Below are positions 44,601 to 52,732 of a stretch of DNA of 64,000 bases, piece after piece. The translations under genes were made by a program, and so were the position numbers. The number at the start of each line of letters is the position of its first letter. Within the stretch, counting starts at the first letter, position 1. The notes under the pieces are model-generated. The model searched no databases, was not told where the DNA came from, and worked only from the letters and a program-made list of their open reading frames with translations. This DNA comes from Candidatus Dechloromonas phosphorivorans (GTDB taxonomy: Bacteria > Pseudomonadota > Gammaproteobacteria > Burkholderiales > Rhodocyclaceae). The stretch is taken from positions 62,001-126,000 of the forward strand of contig JADJMS010000051.1 of NCBI GenBank assembly GCA_016709495.1, given 5' to 3'.

Positions 44601-44720
44601 GAAATTCGCGCAAGGAACAAAAATCTGGAAGGCATGACGCCGGATATTGATTCATTACAACGGGAAATCCAGCTTCTTGAACCCCACATCCGTGCGATCT
44701 CGATCAAGGGTTCAAGGTAA
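41620..44720 (+). CDS. Cytoplasmic hybrid sensor histidine kinase, frameshift near the 3' end
   Basis: About 1033 residues. Order: N-terminal helical region with coiled coil (60-130), PAS (about 150-260), PAS (about 270-385), HisKA with phospho-His near residue 413 (MSHEIRTPMNG), HATPase (DTGIGIATDKQ, GGTGLGLSIS), receiver 1 (Asp near 700, ILLDAHMPEMDG), receiver 2 (Asp near 841, VLMDMHMPLMGG), and HPt with His near 972 (AHSLKG). A one-base loss at about 44548-44552 hides the true end; read through, the tail TFCAEPAKRV continues to the stop at 44720 (length 3n+2). No membrane helix: a soluble kinase fed by FIST. Confidence 0.88.
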
Positions 44721-44728
44721 ACTCGCGC

Positions 44729-44749
44729 TTTTCCACGGTTGACCGTGGC
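44729..44749 (+). repeat. Dispersed 21-bp motif, variant copy
   Basis: TTTT-CCACG-GTTGACCGTGGC. It lies in the short gap between the hybrid kinase and ttcA, 17 bases before the ttcA start. Confidence 0.45.
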
Positions 44750-44765
44750 AGTCTGGAAACCCGCG

Positions 44766-45629
44766 ATGAACACTTCGAACAACCTGCAAAAACTCAAAAA
44801 ATCACTCGAAAGCCGCGTTGGTAAGGCGATCGGCGACTACAACATGATCGCCGATGGCGACACCATTCTGGTCTGCGTCTCTGGCGGCAAGGATTCCTAC
44901 ACGCTATTGAATATTCTGCTGGCCCTGCAACAACGGGCACCGGTCAAATTCCGCCTGATTGCCATGAACCTCGACCAGAAACAGCCCGGTTTTCCGGCTG
45001 ATATTCTGCCGCGCTATTTCGAATCGCTGGGTGTCGAATTCCGCATTGTCGAGGCTGATACGTATTCAGTGGTCAAAGACAAAATCCCCGAAGGGAAAAC
45101 TACCTGTTCGCTCTGCTCTCGTTTGCGACGCGGAATTATTTATCGAACAGCCAAGGAACTGGGCGCCAACAAAATTGCGCTCGGCCACCATCGTGACGAT
45201 ATGGTGCATACGCTATTCCTGAACATGATTTTCGGTGGAAAAATCAAGGCAATGCCGCCTAAACTAGTTACAGACGACAAGGCACATATCGTCATTAGGC
45301 CACTGGCCTACTGCGCTGAAAACGACATCGCCAAATTCGCACGCGGCATGGAGTTTCCGATTATTCCCTGCAATCTTTGTGGCTCACAGGAAAATCTGCA
45401 GCGGCAGAAAATTCGTGAAATGATGCAGGATTGGGATAAACGCTACCCCGGACGAAGCGAAGCTGTATTCACCTCACTACAGAATATCGTCCCCTCACAT
45501 CTTGCCGACAACGAATTGTTTGATTTCCGCAACCTAACACTGGACACGCCAGTCGAAGAAGGCGATATTGCTTTTGACACACCGGAAATTCCAATGACCG
45601 GCACGATACCGATAAGCCTTTTAGCATAA
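44766..45629 (+). CDS. ttcA: tRNA 2-thiocytidine(32) synthetase TtcA
   Basis: 287 residues from ATG 44766 (GGAAA upstream). PP-loop VCVSGGKDSYTLL; the two CxxC motifs that hold the iron-sulfur cluster are CSLCSRLRR and CNLCGSQEN. It thiolates C32 in certain tRNAs. All key residues are present. Confidence 0.95.
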   Translation: MNTSNNLQKLKKSLESRVGKAIGDYNMIADGDTILVCVSGGKDSYTLLNILLALQQRAPVKFRLIAMNLDQKQPGFPADILPRYFESLGVEFRIVEADTYSVVKDKIPEGKTTCSLCSRLRRGIIYRTAKELGANKIALGHHRDDMVHTLFLNMIFGGKIKAMPPKLVTDDKAHIVIRPLAYCAENDIAKFARGMEFPIIPCNLCGSQENLQRQKIREMMQDWDKRYPGRSEAVFTSLQNIVPSHLADNELFDFRNLTLDTPVEEGDIAFDTPEIPMTGTIPISLLA

Positions 45630-45693
45630 AGACAGCCAGACAATCAGCGTTTATAATAGCAAATTCAACAGTTTACTCTGAGACCCCTCACGC

Positions 45694-46605
45694 ATGAGCC
45701 AGCCGCTCCAGAAGACGATCATGTTTGCCGACGTATCCGGCAGCGCTCGCCTGTTCGAGCGGCTCGAAGATACTGAGGCGGCACATGCTGTCGAGCGTTG
45801 TATCAAACGCATGGAGCGTTCGATCACTGGCTATCGCGGACGTACGCTGCAAGTCGCTGGCGATGAGCTTCAGGCACTTTTTGATTCGCCAGAAGATGCC
45901 TGCCTTGCTGCAATTGACATGCAATTGCGCGTTGCCGATATTCCACCAATTTCAGGTCTCAAGCTGACGATACGTATTGGCTTGCATTGCGGCGAGGTCC
46001 TCGAACAGTTTGATACGGCACTGGGTGAGGCAGTCAATACAACGGCTCGCATAACCGGCATGGCCCGCGTTGATCAGATTCTTGCCAGCAAGCAATTGGC
46101 CGATCTTTTTCCTTCGCACTGTGAAAATTTCGTCGTCCCAATTCGTGAAATGGGGAGCATCCGCGAAGGGAAAAATTTAATTGAACTAGTTCAAATTGAT
46201 TGGCAGCGGCACGAAGAATATCAACGCACCCGCGTAGCCATTCCAAATCCCAGCCTTGACCTCTCAATCAACCGCAAAATTTCAGACCGACTCTGCCTGC
46301 GCTATCGGGGAAAAGCCTTCCTTCTTGATGATAAAACGCCGACCTTAAGCCTCGGTCGCGACCCTTCCAGCAAGTTGCTCATCGAAGACCGCAAAGCCTC
46401 CCGGGCTCACGGACGAATCGAAAAACGCGATGGCAGTTATTTCTATATTGACTCCAGTACCAATGGCAGCTTTGTCAGCTTTCCTGGTCAGGTCGAAATC
46501 ATGGTTCGTAAAGACGAGATACAGTTGCGTGGCTCTGGTCGCATCTGTTTTGGTGGCTCACGCAATGATTCGCTCGCTGATTTTGCAGACTTTGAATATC
46601 TCTAA
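45694..46605 (+). CDS. Class III cyclase-FHA fusion protein
   Basis: 303 residues. A cyclase-like domain (about 5-165: TIMFADVSGSARLFERLED, VAGDELQALFDSPEDA, GEAVNTTARITG) is joined to an FHA domain (about 215-300: PTLSLGRDPSSKLLIEDRKA, SRAHGRIEKRDGSYFYIDSS, TNGSFV). The metal-binding Asp pair (FADVSG, AGDELQ) looks intact. FHA domains bind phosphothreonine, so the cyclase may be addressed by a Ser/Thr kinase, none of which is in this window. No membrane segment; cytoplasmic. Confidence 0.88.
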   Translation: MSQPLQKTIMFADVSGSARLFERLEDTEAAHAVERCIKRMERSITGYRGRTLQVAGDELQALFDSPEDACLAAIDMQLRVADIPPISGLKLTIRIGLHCGEVLEQFDTALGEAVNTTARITGMARVDQILASKQLADLFPSHCENFVVPIREMGSIREGKNLIELVQIDWQRHEEYQRTRVAIPNPSLDLSINRKISDRLCLRYRGKAFLLDDKTPTLSLGRDPSSKLLIEDRKASRAHGRIEKRDGSYFYIDSSTNGSFVSFPGQVEIMVRKDEIQLRGSGRICFGGSRNDSLADFADFEYL

Positions 46606-46610
46606 CATCT

Positions 46611-46631
46611 GTAACGGTCAACCATAAAAAA
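46611..46631 (-). repeat. Dispersed 21-bp motif, near-perfect copy (minus strand)
   Basis: On the minus strand TTTT-TTATG-GTTGACCGTTAC. It abuts the terminator hairpin between two convergent genes. Confidence 0.5.
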
Positions 46632-46632
46632 A

Positions 46633-46651
46633 GGGCGCGAAATTCGCGCCC
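46633..46651. terminator. Bidirectional Rho-independent terminator
   Basis: A nine-base GC-rich stem, GGGCGCGAA with its inverse TTCGCGCCC, around one base, flanked by A7 on the left and T5 on the right. It serves both the cyclase-FHA gene (plus) and the PsiF-repeat gene (minus). Confidence 0.92.
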
Positions 46652-46676
46652 TTTTTATGACTTCCTCTATTTCAAT

Positions 46677-46946
46677 TTATTTGGCTGGAGCAGCTGCAGC
46701 GCCGGCATCAGCAACACATTTCTTTACAAAACTGTTCTTGGCAGCGCCTGCATATTTCTTCTCTTTGGCAGTCGCCTCGCAACTTGCTTGCGCCGGTGGC
46801 ATCGAATCTGCAGTACATTTTTTCATAAAGCTGGTCTTGGCGGCGCCCGCCAGTTTCTTTTCCGCAGCCTTTGCAGCACAGTCATCAGCAGCGTATACGG
46901 AGGTTACAGCAAAGGTTGCAACGAGTACGGCAAGCAGTTTTTTCAT
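46677..46946 (-). CDS. Exported PsiF-repeat protein
   Basis: 89 residues from ATG 46946 (AGGGGA upstream). Signal peptide (TSVYA|AD), then two PsiF repeats (CAAKAAEKKLAGAAKTSFMK-KC and CEATAKEKKYAGAAKNSFVK-KC), each with two Cys. E. coli PsiF is phosphate-starvation-inducible with unknown function. Ends with an Ala/Pro tail. Confidence 0.88.
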   Translation of the reverse strand: MKKLLAVLVATFAVTSVYAADDCAAKAAEKKLAGAAKTSFMKKCTADSMPPAQASCEATAKEKKYAGAAKNSFVKKCVADAGAAAAPAK

Positions 46947-46994
46947 GGTGTCCCCTAAGTTGTTCGGCCAAACGGCTGAGCAACTATCATTCAT

Positions 46995-47930
46995 TCAAGC
47001 ATCATCGTCAAGCATCATGCGCTGCTGCCTATCCATGAAATCCTGCATGCTGTCGATTCCTCGCAACTGCAGTATCGTGTTGAGTACCGCTGCCTCCAAC
47101 AACACGGCCAAGTTGCGTCCTGCAGCGACCGGGATAACGATTTTCCTGATCGGCACACCCAATACTTCCTGGGTCTGCGCATCTAGCGGAAGACGTGGTG
47201 CCTCAACGCCCTGGACCGTTTTGTGCAGATGGACGATGATCTTCAGCTTCATCTTCCGCCGGGAAGCAGTTTCCCCAAAGATGGTCCGGATATTGAGCAA
47301 GCCAAGACCGCGAACCTCAAGGAAATCACGCAACATACCGGGGCAACGCCCCTCAATCGTCGTTGGGGCAATGCGCGCCATTTCAACCACATCATCGGCT
47401 ACCAAGCCGTGGCCGCGTGAAATCAGCTCAAGTGCCAACTCGGATTTGCCAACGCCGGAATCACCGGTAATCAACACACCCATACCGAGCACATCCATAA
47501 ACACGCCGTGCAGATTGACTGTATCGGCCAGGCGAGCAGAAAGATAAATGCGCAGCTGATCAATCACTGCCGAGCAATGCTTGGGCGACTGGATAACCGG
47601 CGTATTGTTTGCGGCGCAAGCATCAATCAATGATTGTGGCGGGGAAATGCTGTCAGCAATAATGATTGCCGGGGGGTGGGCATTCAGCAGGTCTGTGACT
47701 TGTTGGCCAAAGCGTTTTTCGCCAATTCGCACAGCCCAGTCATATTCTGCCTGCCCGATGACCTGCAAACGCTCGGGATGAATAATGTTGATGTGACCAA
47801 CGACATCCGCCCCGTAGTTATTGCTGATCTTCAACTCAATACGTGAATCCGCACTATGACCAGCCAACCAGCTAAGCAAGAGCTTTTCGCGATTATCTTC
47901 AAAGAGCTGGGCCAGACTGATATGGCGCAC
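46995..47930 (-). CDS. hprK: HPr kinase/phosphorylase
   Basis: 311 residues. The P-loop is LITGDSGVGKSELALEL near residue 155; the family signature around DVLGMGVLITG and the C-terminal GVPIRKIVIPV are present. It phosphorylates Ser46 of HPr and dephosphorylates it in response to metabolites. It follows ptsN by 10 bases. Its substrate gene ptsH is 44 kb away in the same window, with the Ser46 site intact. Confidence 0.95.
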   Translation of the reverse strand: MRHISLAQLFEDNREKLLLSWLAGHSADSRIELKISNNYGADVVGHINIIHPERLQVIGQAEYDWAVRIGEKRFGQQVTDLLNAHPPAIIIADSISPPQSLIDACAANNTPVIQSPKHCSAVIDQLRIYLSARLADTVNLHGVFMDVLGMGVLITGDSGVGKSELALELISRGHGLVADDVVEMARIAPTTIEGRCPGMLRDFLEVRGLGLLNIRTIFGETASRRKMKLKIIVHLHKTVQGVEAPRLPLDAQTQEVLGVPIRKIVIPVAAGRNLAVLLEAAVLNTILQLRGIDSMQDFMDRQQRMMLDDDA

Positions 47931-47940
47931 GGCAATAAAT

Positions 47941-48387
47941 TCAAGTCTTGAAAAGAGTGACTATCGCTGCAGCATCCTGCGCTGCCAGCAAGGCCTCGCG
48001 GAAAGGCCGCTCGGCAAAGCGTTGAGCCAGCTCTGAAAGAATTTGCAGGTGTTCTTCGGTTGCCTGTTCTGGCACCAGTAAAACAAAAAGCAAGTTAACC
48101 GGACGGCCATCAGGGGAATCAAAAGGAACCGGATTGGTCAGGCGCAGAAACGCGCCAGCAGCTTGCTTGAGGCCTTTGATACGTCCGTGGGGAATGGCGA
48201 TTCCTTGGCCGAGGCCTGTGGAACCGAGTTTTTCGCGGGCAAAGAGGCTGTCAAAAACAATCGCTCGGGCTAGTCCGAGATGGCTCTCGAATAACATCCC
48301 GGCTTGTTCAAAGACCCGCTTTTTACTGCTGGCATCCAGATCAAGTAACACCTGGGAAGCCGACAGAATGTTGGTCAGAGGATTCAT
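47941..48387 (-). CDS. ptsN: Nitrogen-regulatory PTS protein EIIA-Ntr
   Basis: 148 residues. The phosphorylated His is in GIAIPHGRIKGLKQA near residue 66. EIIA-Ntr affects potassium uptake, nitrogen and stress control through its phosphorylation state. Gene order rpoN-hpf-ptsN-hprK is conserved in Betaproteobacteria. Confidence 0.95.
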   Translation of the reverse strand: MNPLTNILSASQVLLDLDASSKKRVFEQAGMLFESHLGLARAIVFDSLFAREKLGSTGLGQGIAIPHGRIKGLKQAAGAFLRLTNPVPFDSPDGRPVNLLFVLLVPEQATEEHLQILSELAQRFAERPFREALLAAQDAAAIVTLFKT

Positions 48388-48439
48388 AGGATTTCTGCAA
48401 AAGCAAAGGCCGCAGCAATAAGGCTGCGGCCTTCAGGTA

Positions 48440-48763
48440 TTAACCGGGAATCTGTTGTGAGGCTTTTTCGCCCCGGTGATGATCCTGAACTTTTTGCTTG
48501 TACTTTTGGACTTGGCGATCCAACTTGTCAAAGAGTACATCGATTGCAGCGTAAAGATCTTCTCCAGACTCTTCGGCATGCATGTCTTTACCCGGAACGT
48601 GCAGGGTAACTTCAGCCTTTTGCTTCAATTTTTCAACCGAAAGAACCACGCTAACGCCTGTTACCTGGTCGAAATGACGAATAACCGGGTCCAGCTTGGT
48701 TTCTACGTATTCGCGCAGGGCTGGGGTAACTTCGATGTGATGGCCACTGATCTGCAGATTCAT
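48440..48763 (-). CDS. hpf: Ribosome hibernation-promoting factor, short form
   Basis: 107 residues with the N-terminal beta-alpha fold (MNLQISGHHIEVTPALREYV) and a basic C-terminus. No long-form C-terminal dimerisation domain. It binds the 30S A/P sites in stationary phase and aids 100S formation. Located immediately after rpoN. Confidence 0.95.
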   Translation of the reverse strand: MNLQISGHHIEVTPALREYVETKLDPVIRHFDQVTGVSVVLSVEKLKQKAEVTLHVPGKDMHAEESGEDLYAAIDVLFDKLDRQVQKYKQKVQDHHRGEKASQQIPG

Positions 48764-48776
48764 TTTTTATCCTCTC

Positions 48777-50234
48777 CTACAGGGTCTTGCGTAAATTGAC
48801 CGGCGGGATGTTGAGTAGCTCACGGTATTTTGCCACCGTTCGTCTTGCCACAACGATTCCCTGCTGGCCTAGTATTTCGGATAATTGGCTATCCGACAAG
48901 GGCTTTTTGCCATCTTCGGCGCCAACCAATTGCTTGATCAACGCACGGATGGCGGTAGCAGAACATGCGCCACCAGAATCGGTGGCCACATGACTGCCAA
49001 AAAAGTATTTCAATTCAAAGATGCCGCGCGGTGTCGCCATATATTTCTGGCTTGTTACACGTGAAACAGTTGACTCGTGCAAGCCCAAAATATCGGCAAT
49101 TTCGCGCAACACGAGAGGGCGCATTGCGACCTCGCCATGCTCAAAAAACTGCCGCTGACGATCAACAATCGCTTGCGTCACGCGATGAATGGTTTCAAAA
49201 CGCTGCTGGACGTTCTTGATCAGCCAGCGCGCCTCTTGCAACTGACCTGTCAAATTGCCATTACCGCGGCGCTGGCGGGACAGAATCTCGGCATAAAGCC
49301 GGTTGATGCGCAAGCGTGGATAAGCGTCCGGATTGGTATAGGCAGTCCATTTACCTTTTAGCTTCTTCACCATCACATCCGGCGTGATGTAGCGCGCCTC
49401 GGTTTGCGCAAAACGTGCGCCGGGTCGCGGATTAAGATTGGTAATCAGGAGATGCGCCGCTTTAAGTTGTTCATCATCGGCGCTGGTCAGGCGGCGCAAT
49501 TTGACAAAATCACGTGCCGCCAACAATTCGAGATGTTGTTCAACGATGAGCAGCGCAAGATTTCTTAGCTCATCAGCCGGCTGCGCCCGCAGTTGCAAGC
49601 CGAGGCATTCCTGCGGGCTGCGAGCGCCAATGCCGATTGGATCAAAATTCTGAATCAGACGCAACGCGATATCGAGTTCTTCAATCTCGATTTCGTACTC
49701 TGGCGGCAGGGTTTCCAACAACTCGGCGAGGGGTGTCGACAAATAGCCGTCATCATCCAAGGCCTCAATCAGAAAGCGCACTAATGCGCGATCACGATCA
49801 GATAGCAAAGTCATGCCCAACTGCCACCCGAGATGATCGCGCAAACTGACGGTGGCCGAATGGATGTCCTGCGGGTCGCTGTCGTCATCTTCGTCACGTC
49901 CAGCACCGGTAAATGTCCCGGCATCTGAGGCCCAACGATCATCATCGACATCAGAAGGTGAAATGGGTACTTCCTGTTCGCGCTCGCCGCTTGCTTCGCT
50001 GGGCGCAGGTGCTTCGCTGCGGGTTTCCTGATTCACCGGAGAATCAAACTGCTGCGCTGATGAAAAACCATCACCCGGATCATCGTCGCGCTCCAGCATC
50101 GGATTTTCCAGCAGATAGCGCTCGATTTCCTGCTGCATTTCCACCGTGGACAGCTGCAGTAGCTTGATGGACTGCTGCAACTGGGGCGTCAGCGCCAGAT
50201 GTTGCGATAGTCGAAGCTGGAGGGTGGGTTTCAT
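48777..50234 (-). CDS. rpoN: RNA polymerase sigma-54 factor
   Basis: 485 residues. Gln-rich region I (LSQHLALTPQLQQSIKLLQL), acidic region II (about 60-135, DDDDSDPQD), the core-binding domain, a helix-turn-helix (LGLHESTVSRVTSQKYM) and the C-terminal RpoN box (VARRTVAKYREL). Drives transcription from -24/-12 promoters with enhancer-binding proteins. Confidence 0.97.
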   Translation of the reverse strand: MKPTLQLRLSQHLALTPQLQQSIKLLQLSTVEMQQEIERYLLENPMLERDDDPGDGFSSAQQFDSPVNQETRSEAPAPSEASGEREQEVPISPSDVDDDRWASDAGTFTGAGRDEDDDSDPQDIHSATVSLRDHLGWQLGMTLLSDRDRALVRFLIEALDDDGYLSTPLAELLETLPPEYEIEIEELDIALRLIQNFDPIGIGARSPQECLGLQLRAQPADELRNLALLIVEQHLELLAARDFVKLRRLTSADDEQLKAAHLLITNLNPRPGARFAQTEARYITPDVMVKKLKGKWTAYTNPDAYPRLRINRLYAEILSRQRRGNGNLTGQLQEARWLIKNVQQRFETIHRVTQAIVDRQRQFFEHGEVAMRPLVLREIADILGLHESTVSRVTSQKYMATPRGIFELKYFFGSHVATDSGGACSATAIRALIKQLVGAEDGKKPLSDSQLSEILGQQGIVVARRTVAKYRELLNIPPVNLRKTL

Positions 50235-50258
50235 TGAGTGGTCGGTACCGGTTTCGGG

Positions 50259-50993
50259 TCAGAGCTTGAAATGCTCACCAAGGTAAACCTTGCGTACACT
50301 CGGATTATCAACGATTTCCTCCGGCCGTCCAGCCGCAAGTACATTGCCTTCGTTGATGATGTAGGCGTGATCGCAAATACCCAGCGTCTCGCGCACATTG
50401 TGATCCGTAATTAGCACACCAATGCCGCGCTCCTTGAGGAACCGAATAATCTTCTGAATTTCCAGCACGGCAATCGGGTCGACCCCCGCAAATGGCTCAT
50501 CAAGCAGGATGAAGCGCGGATTCGTTGCCAGCGCCCGGGCAATTTCGACCCGCCGTCGTTCGCCGCCGGAAAGTGCAGCAGCATTGACCTTGCGCACGTG
50601 GTCGATATGCAATTCGCCCAACAAGCCTTCGAGCCGATCATCAACCTCGGATTCAGGCAAATTGAGCAGTTCGAGCACAGCGCGAATGTTTTCTTCAACA
50701 TTCAGTTTGCGGAAAACGGATGCTTCCTGCGGCAAGTAGGAAAGACCCTGGCGCGCCCGACTGTGCATAGGCAGGTGACTGAGCTTGGTATCGTCGATGA
50801 ATACTTCGCCGCCATCCGCCGCAACCAGGCCAACAATCATGTAAAAACAGGTAGTTTTGCCAGCACCGTTGGGGCCAAGCAGCCCGACAACTTCACCTGA
50901 TTTCACCTCGAAGGACACATCCTCAACCACCGTGCGTGCCTTATAACGTTTTTTAAGGTTGTGGGCCGAAAGCATGGCGACGGGATTGCTCAT
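50259..50993 (-). CDS. lptB: LPS export ABC ATPase LptB
   Basis: 244 residues. Walker A GPNGAGKTTCFYMI, signature LSGGERRRVE, Walker B FILLDEPFAGVDP, H-loop VLITDHNVRETLG. It powers LPS extraction with LptFG. It usually follows lptC-lptA, but here it is directly after recX (ATGA overlap), so lptA/lptC must be elsewhere. Confidence 0.95.
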   Translation of the reverse strand: MSNPVAMLSAHNLKKRYKARTVVEDVSFEVKSGEVVGLLGPNGAGKTTCFYMIVGLVAADGGEVFIDDTKLSHLPMHSRARQGLSYLPQEASVFRKLNVEENIRAVLELLNLPESEVDDRLEGLLGELHIDHVRKVNAAALSGGERRRVEIARALATNPRFILLDEPFAGVDPIAVLEIQKIIRFLKERGIGVLITDHNVRETLGICDHAYIINEGNVLAAGRPEEIVDNPSVRKVYLGEHFKL

Positions 50994-51433
50994 TCATCTA
51001 CTCCGCGCGTTCCACGGCGCATGGTTTGCTTGATTGCCTCAGCGGAAAATCCACGATATTGCAGAAAGCGCATCTGCTTTGCCCGCTCTTCCTGCGTTGC
51101 CGGCAATTCACCGAACTTGCGTGCCCACACGGCATGACAACGCTCAGTTTCATCACCGCCTTCCGGCAGGGCGACAGCAATGTCCTCGTCGCCAACACCG
51201 TGCTGGCGCAAATCCTGTTTCAAGCGCGCATTCCCAAAACGCCGCGCCCGCGCGATGACACGCTGAGTGGCGTAGCGCGTATCGGAAAGCAGGCGCTCAC
51301 TTTGCAGGGTGTCGAGCACGGCGTCGAGTTCATCTTCCGTCTCGGCCTCACCGGCGAGTTTAGCCCTCAACTCGACCCGGCTGAAATCACGCCGGGTCAA
51401 AAGCTTCAGGGCTTGAACTCGCAGATTAGGCAT
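50990..51433 (-). CDS. recX: RecA regulator RecX
   Basis: 147 residues from ATG 51433, overlapping the recA stop by 8 bases. Three-helix repeats and the conserved RDFSRVELRAKL, RFLQYRGFSAEAI segments. Modulates RecA filaments; probably shares the LexA-controlled promoter of recA. Confidence 0.93.
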   Translation of the reverse strand: MPNLRVQALKLLTRRDFSRVELRAKLAGEAETEDELDAVLDTLQSERLLSDTRYATQRVIARARRFGNARLKQDLRQHGVGDEDIAVALPEGGDETERCHAVWARKFGELPATQEERAKQMRFLQYRGFSAEAIKQTMRRGTRGVDE

Positions 51434-52451
51434 CGGCCACCGATTTGGTTGGCTTGATGACGGCGGTACTTGCCGCCTCACGGATGCGGGCCTCGATTTC
51501 CTGAGCAATTTCCGGATGCGAACGCAGGAACTCGCGGGAGTTATCCTTGCCCTGACCAATCTTTTCGCCCTTGTAGGAATACCAGGCACCCGATTTGTCG
51601 ATCAACTTGTGGGCTACACCAAGTTCAACGATCTCACCATGACGGGAAATGCCTTCACCGTAAAGAATGTCGAATATTGCTTCGCGGAAGGGCGGTGCAA
51701 CCTTGTTTTTGACGACCTTGACACGGGTTTCGCTACCGACAACTTCATCGCCCTTTTTGATCGCGCCGATGCGGCGAATATCAAGACGAACCGAGGCATA
51801 GAACTTGAGCGCATTGCCACCAGTGGTAGTTTCCGGCGAACCAAACATGACGCCGATTTTCATCCGGATCTGGTTGATGAAAATAACCAGCGTGTTGGTC
51901 TTCTTGATATTTGCCGTCAGCTTGCGCAGGGCCTGACTCATCAAACGGGCATGCAGGCCGACCATCTGGTCGCCCATTTCGCCTTCGATCTCGGCACGCG
52001 GCGTCAGCGCAGCAACCGAGTCGATGACGATGATGTCGACCGAAGCAGAACGCACCAGCATGTCGGAAATTTCAAGCGCCTGCTCACCCGTATCCGGCTG
52101 CGAAATCAGCAGGTCATTGGCGTTAACCCCGAGTTTTTGTGCGTATTGCGGGTCAAGCGCGTGCTCGGCGTCGATAAAGGCGGCAACGCCACCCAGCTTT
52201 TGCATTTCAGCAATGACCTGCAAACAAAGCGTGGTCTTGCCGGAAGATTCCGGGCCGTAGATTTCTACAACGCGGCCACGTGGCAGGCCACCAACGCCCA
52301 AAGCAATATCAAGCCCGAGCGAACCAGTAGAAACCACTTGTATGCCTTCGTCAATTTCAGCATCGCCCATTTTCATGATGGAGCCTTTGCCAAACTGCTT
52401 TTCAATCTGTTGCAGCGCTGCAGCGAGCGCTTTAGTTTTGTTGTCGTCCAT
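51426..52451 (-). CDS. recA: Recombinase RecA
   Basis: 341 residues from ATG 52451 (MDDNKTKALAAALQQIEKQF). Walker A is GPESSGKTT; the MAW-like and loop L2 regions (NTLVIFINQIRMKIGVMFG) are complete. A LexA box lies about 100 bases upstream of the start, so it is SOS-induced. Confidence 0.98.
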   Translation of the reverse strand: MDDNKTKALAAALQQIEKQFGKGSIMKMGDAEIDEGIQVVSTGSLGLDIALGVGGLPRGRVVEIYGPESSGKTTLCLQVIAEMQKLGGVAAFIDAEHALDPQYAQKLGVNANDLLISQPDTGEQALEISDMLVRSASVDIIVIDSVAALTPRAEIEGEMGDQMVGLHARLMSQALRKLTANIKKTNTLVIFINQIRMKIGVMFGSPETTTGGNALKFYASVRLDIRRIGAIKKGDEVVGSETRVKVVKNKVAPPFREAIFDILYGEGISRHGEIVELGVAHKLIDKSGAWYSYKGEKIGQGKDNSREFLRSHPEIAQEIEARIREAASTAVIKPTKSVADA

Positions 52452-52554
52452 GGAATACCTCGGAAATTTGACACAATTATGGCACAGGGGCCGGAGATGG
52501 AACAAAAATTGCTGCTAACGCCGGCCGCCCAATCCACGGCCAACTTGCACAATA

Positions 52555-52570
52555 CTGTTCATATAAACAG
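52555..52570. promoter_or_regulatory. LexA (SOS) box of recA
   Basis: CTGTTCATATAAACAG matches the LexA consensus CTGT-N8-ACAG, and the symmetry extends two bases further on each side (ATACTGTT with AACAGTAT). It sits about 100 bases upstream of the recA start. Confidence 0.9.
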
Positions 52571-52642
52571 TATATCGGTTTCGTACTTCTGCGCAAGGAA
52601 TTCTCAAATGCCATTTTTGATAGTTACGTGAAAAATCTGCCG

Positions 52643-52663
52643 ATTTTGGCCGTCGACCGTAAC
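52643..52663 (+). repeat. Dispersed 21-bp motif, copy with a four-base spacer
   Basis: TTTT-GGCC-GTCGACCGTAAC. Core perfect, spacer one base short. It lies between recA and the antiporter gene. Confidence 0.6.
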
Positions 52664-52732
52664 AAGTCATTTGATAGGAATAAAATCCGCGCCAAACCAA
52701 ACGCTTAACCGATATCCACTTACCCTTAAGTA

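Larger units (their letters stand above)
52452..52732. promoter_or_regulatory. Divergent region recA / cation antiporter
   Basis: 281 bases holding the LexA box (52555-52570) and one dispersed motif copy (52643-52663). No open frame of interest. No other clear element was found. Confidence 0.6.

Noticed and set aside
46611..46651. The motif copy at 46611 as part of the terminator
   Set aside because: The terminator stem starts after the A-run; the GTTGACCGTTAC core is outside it, so the two elements only touch.
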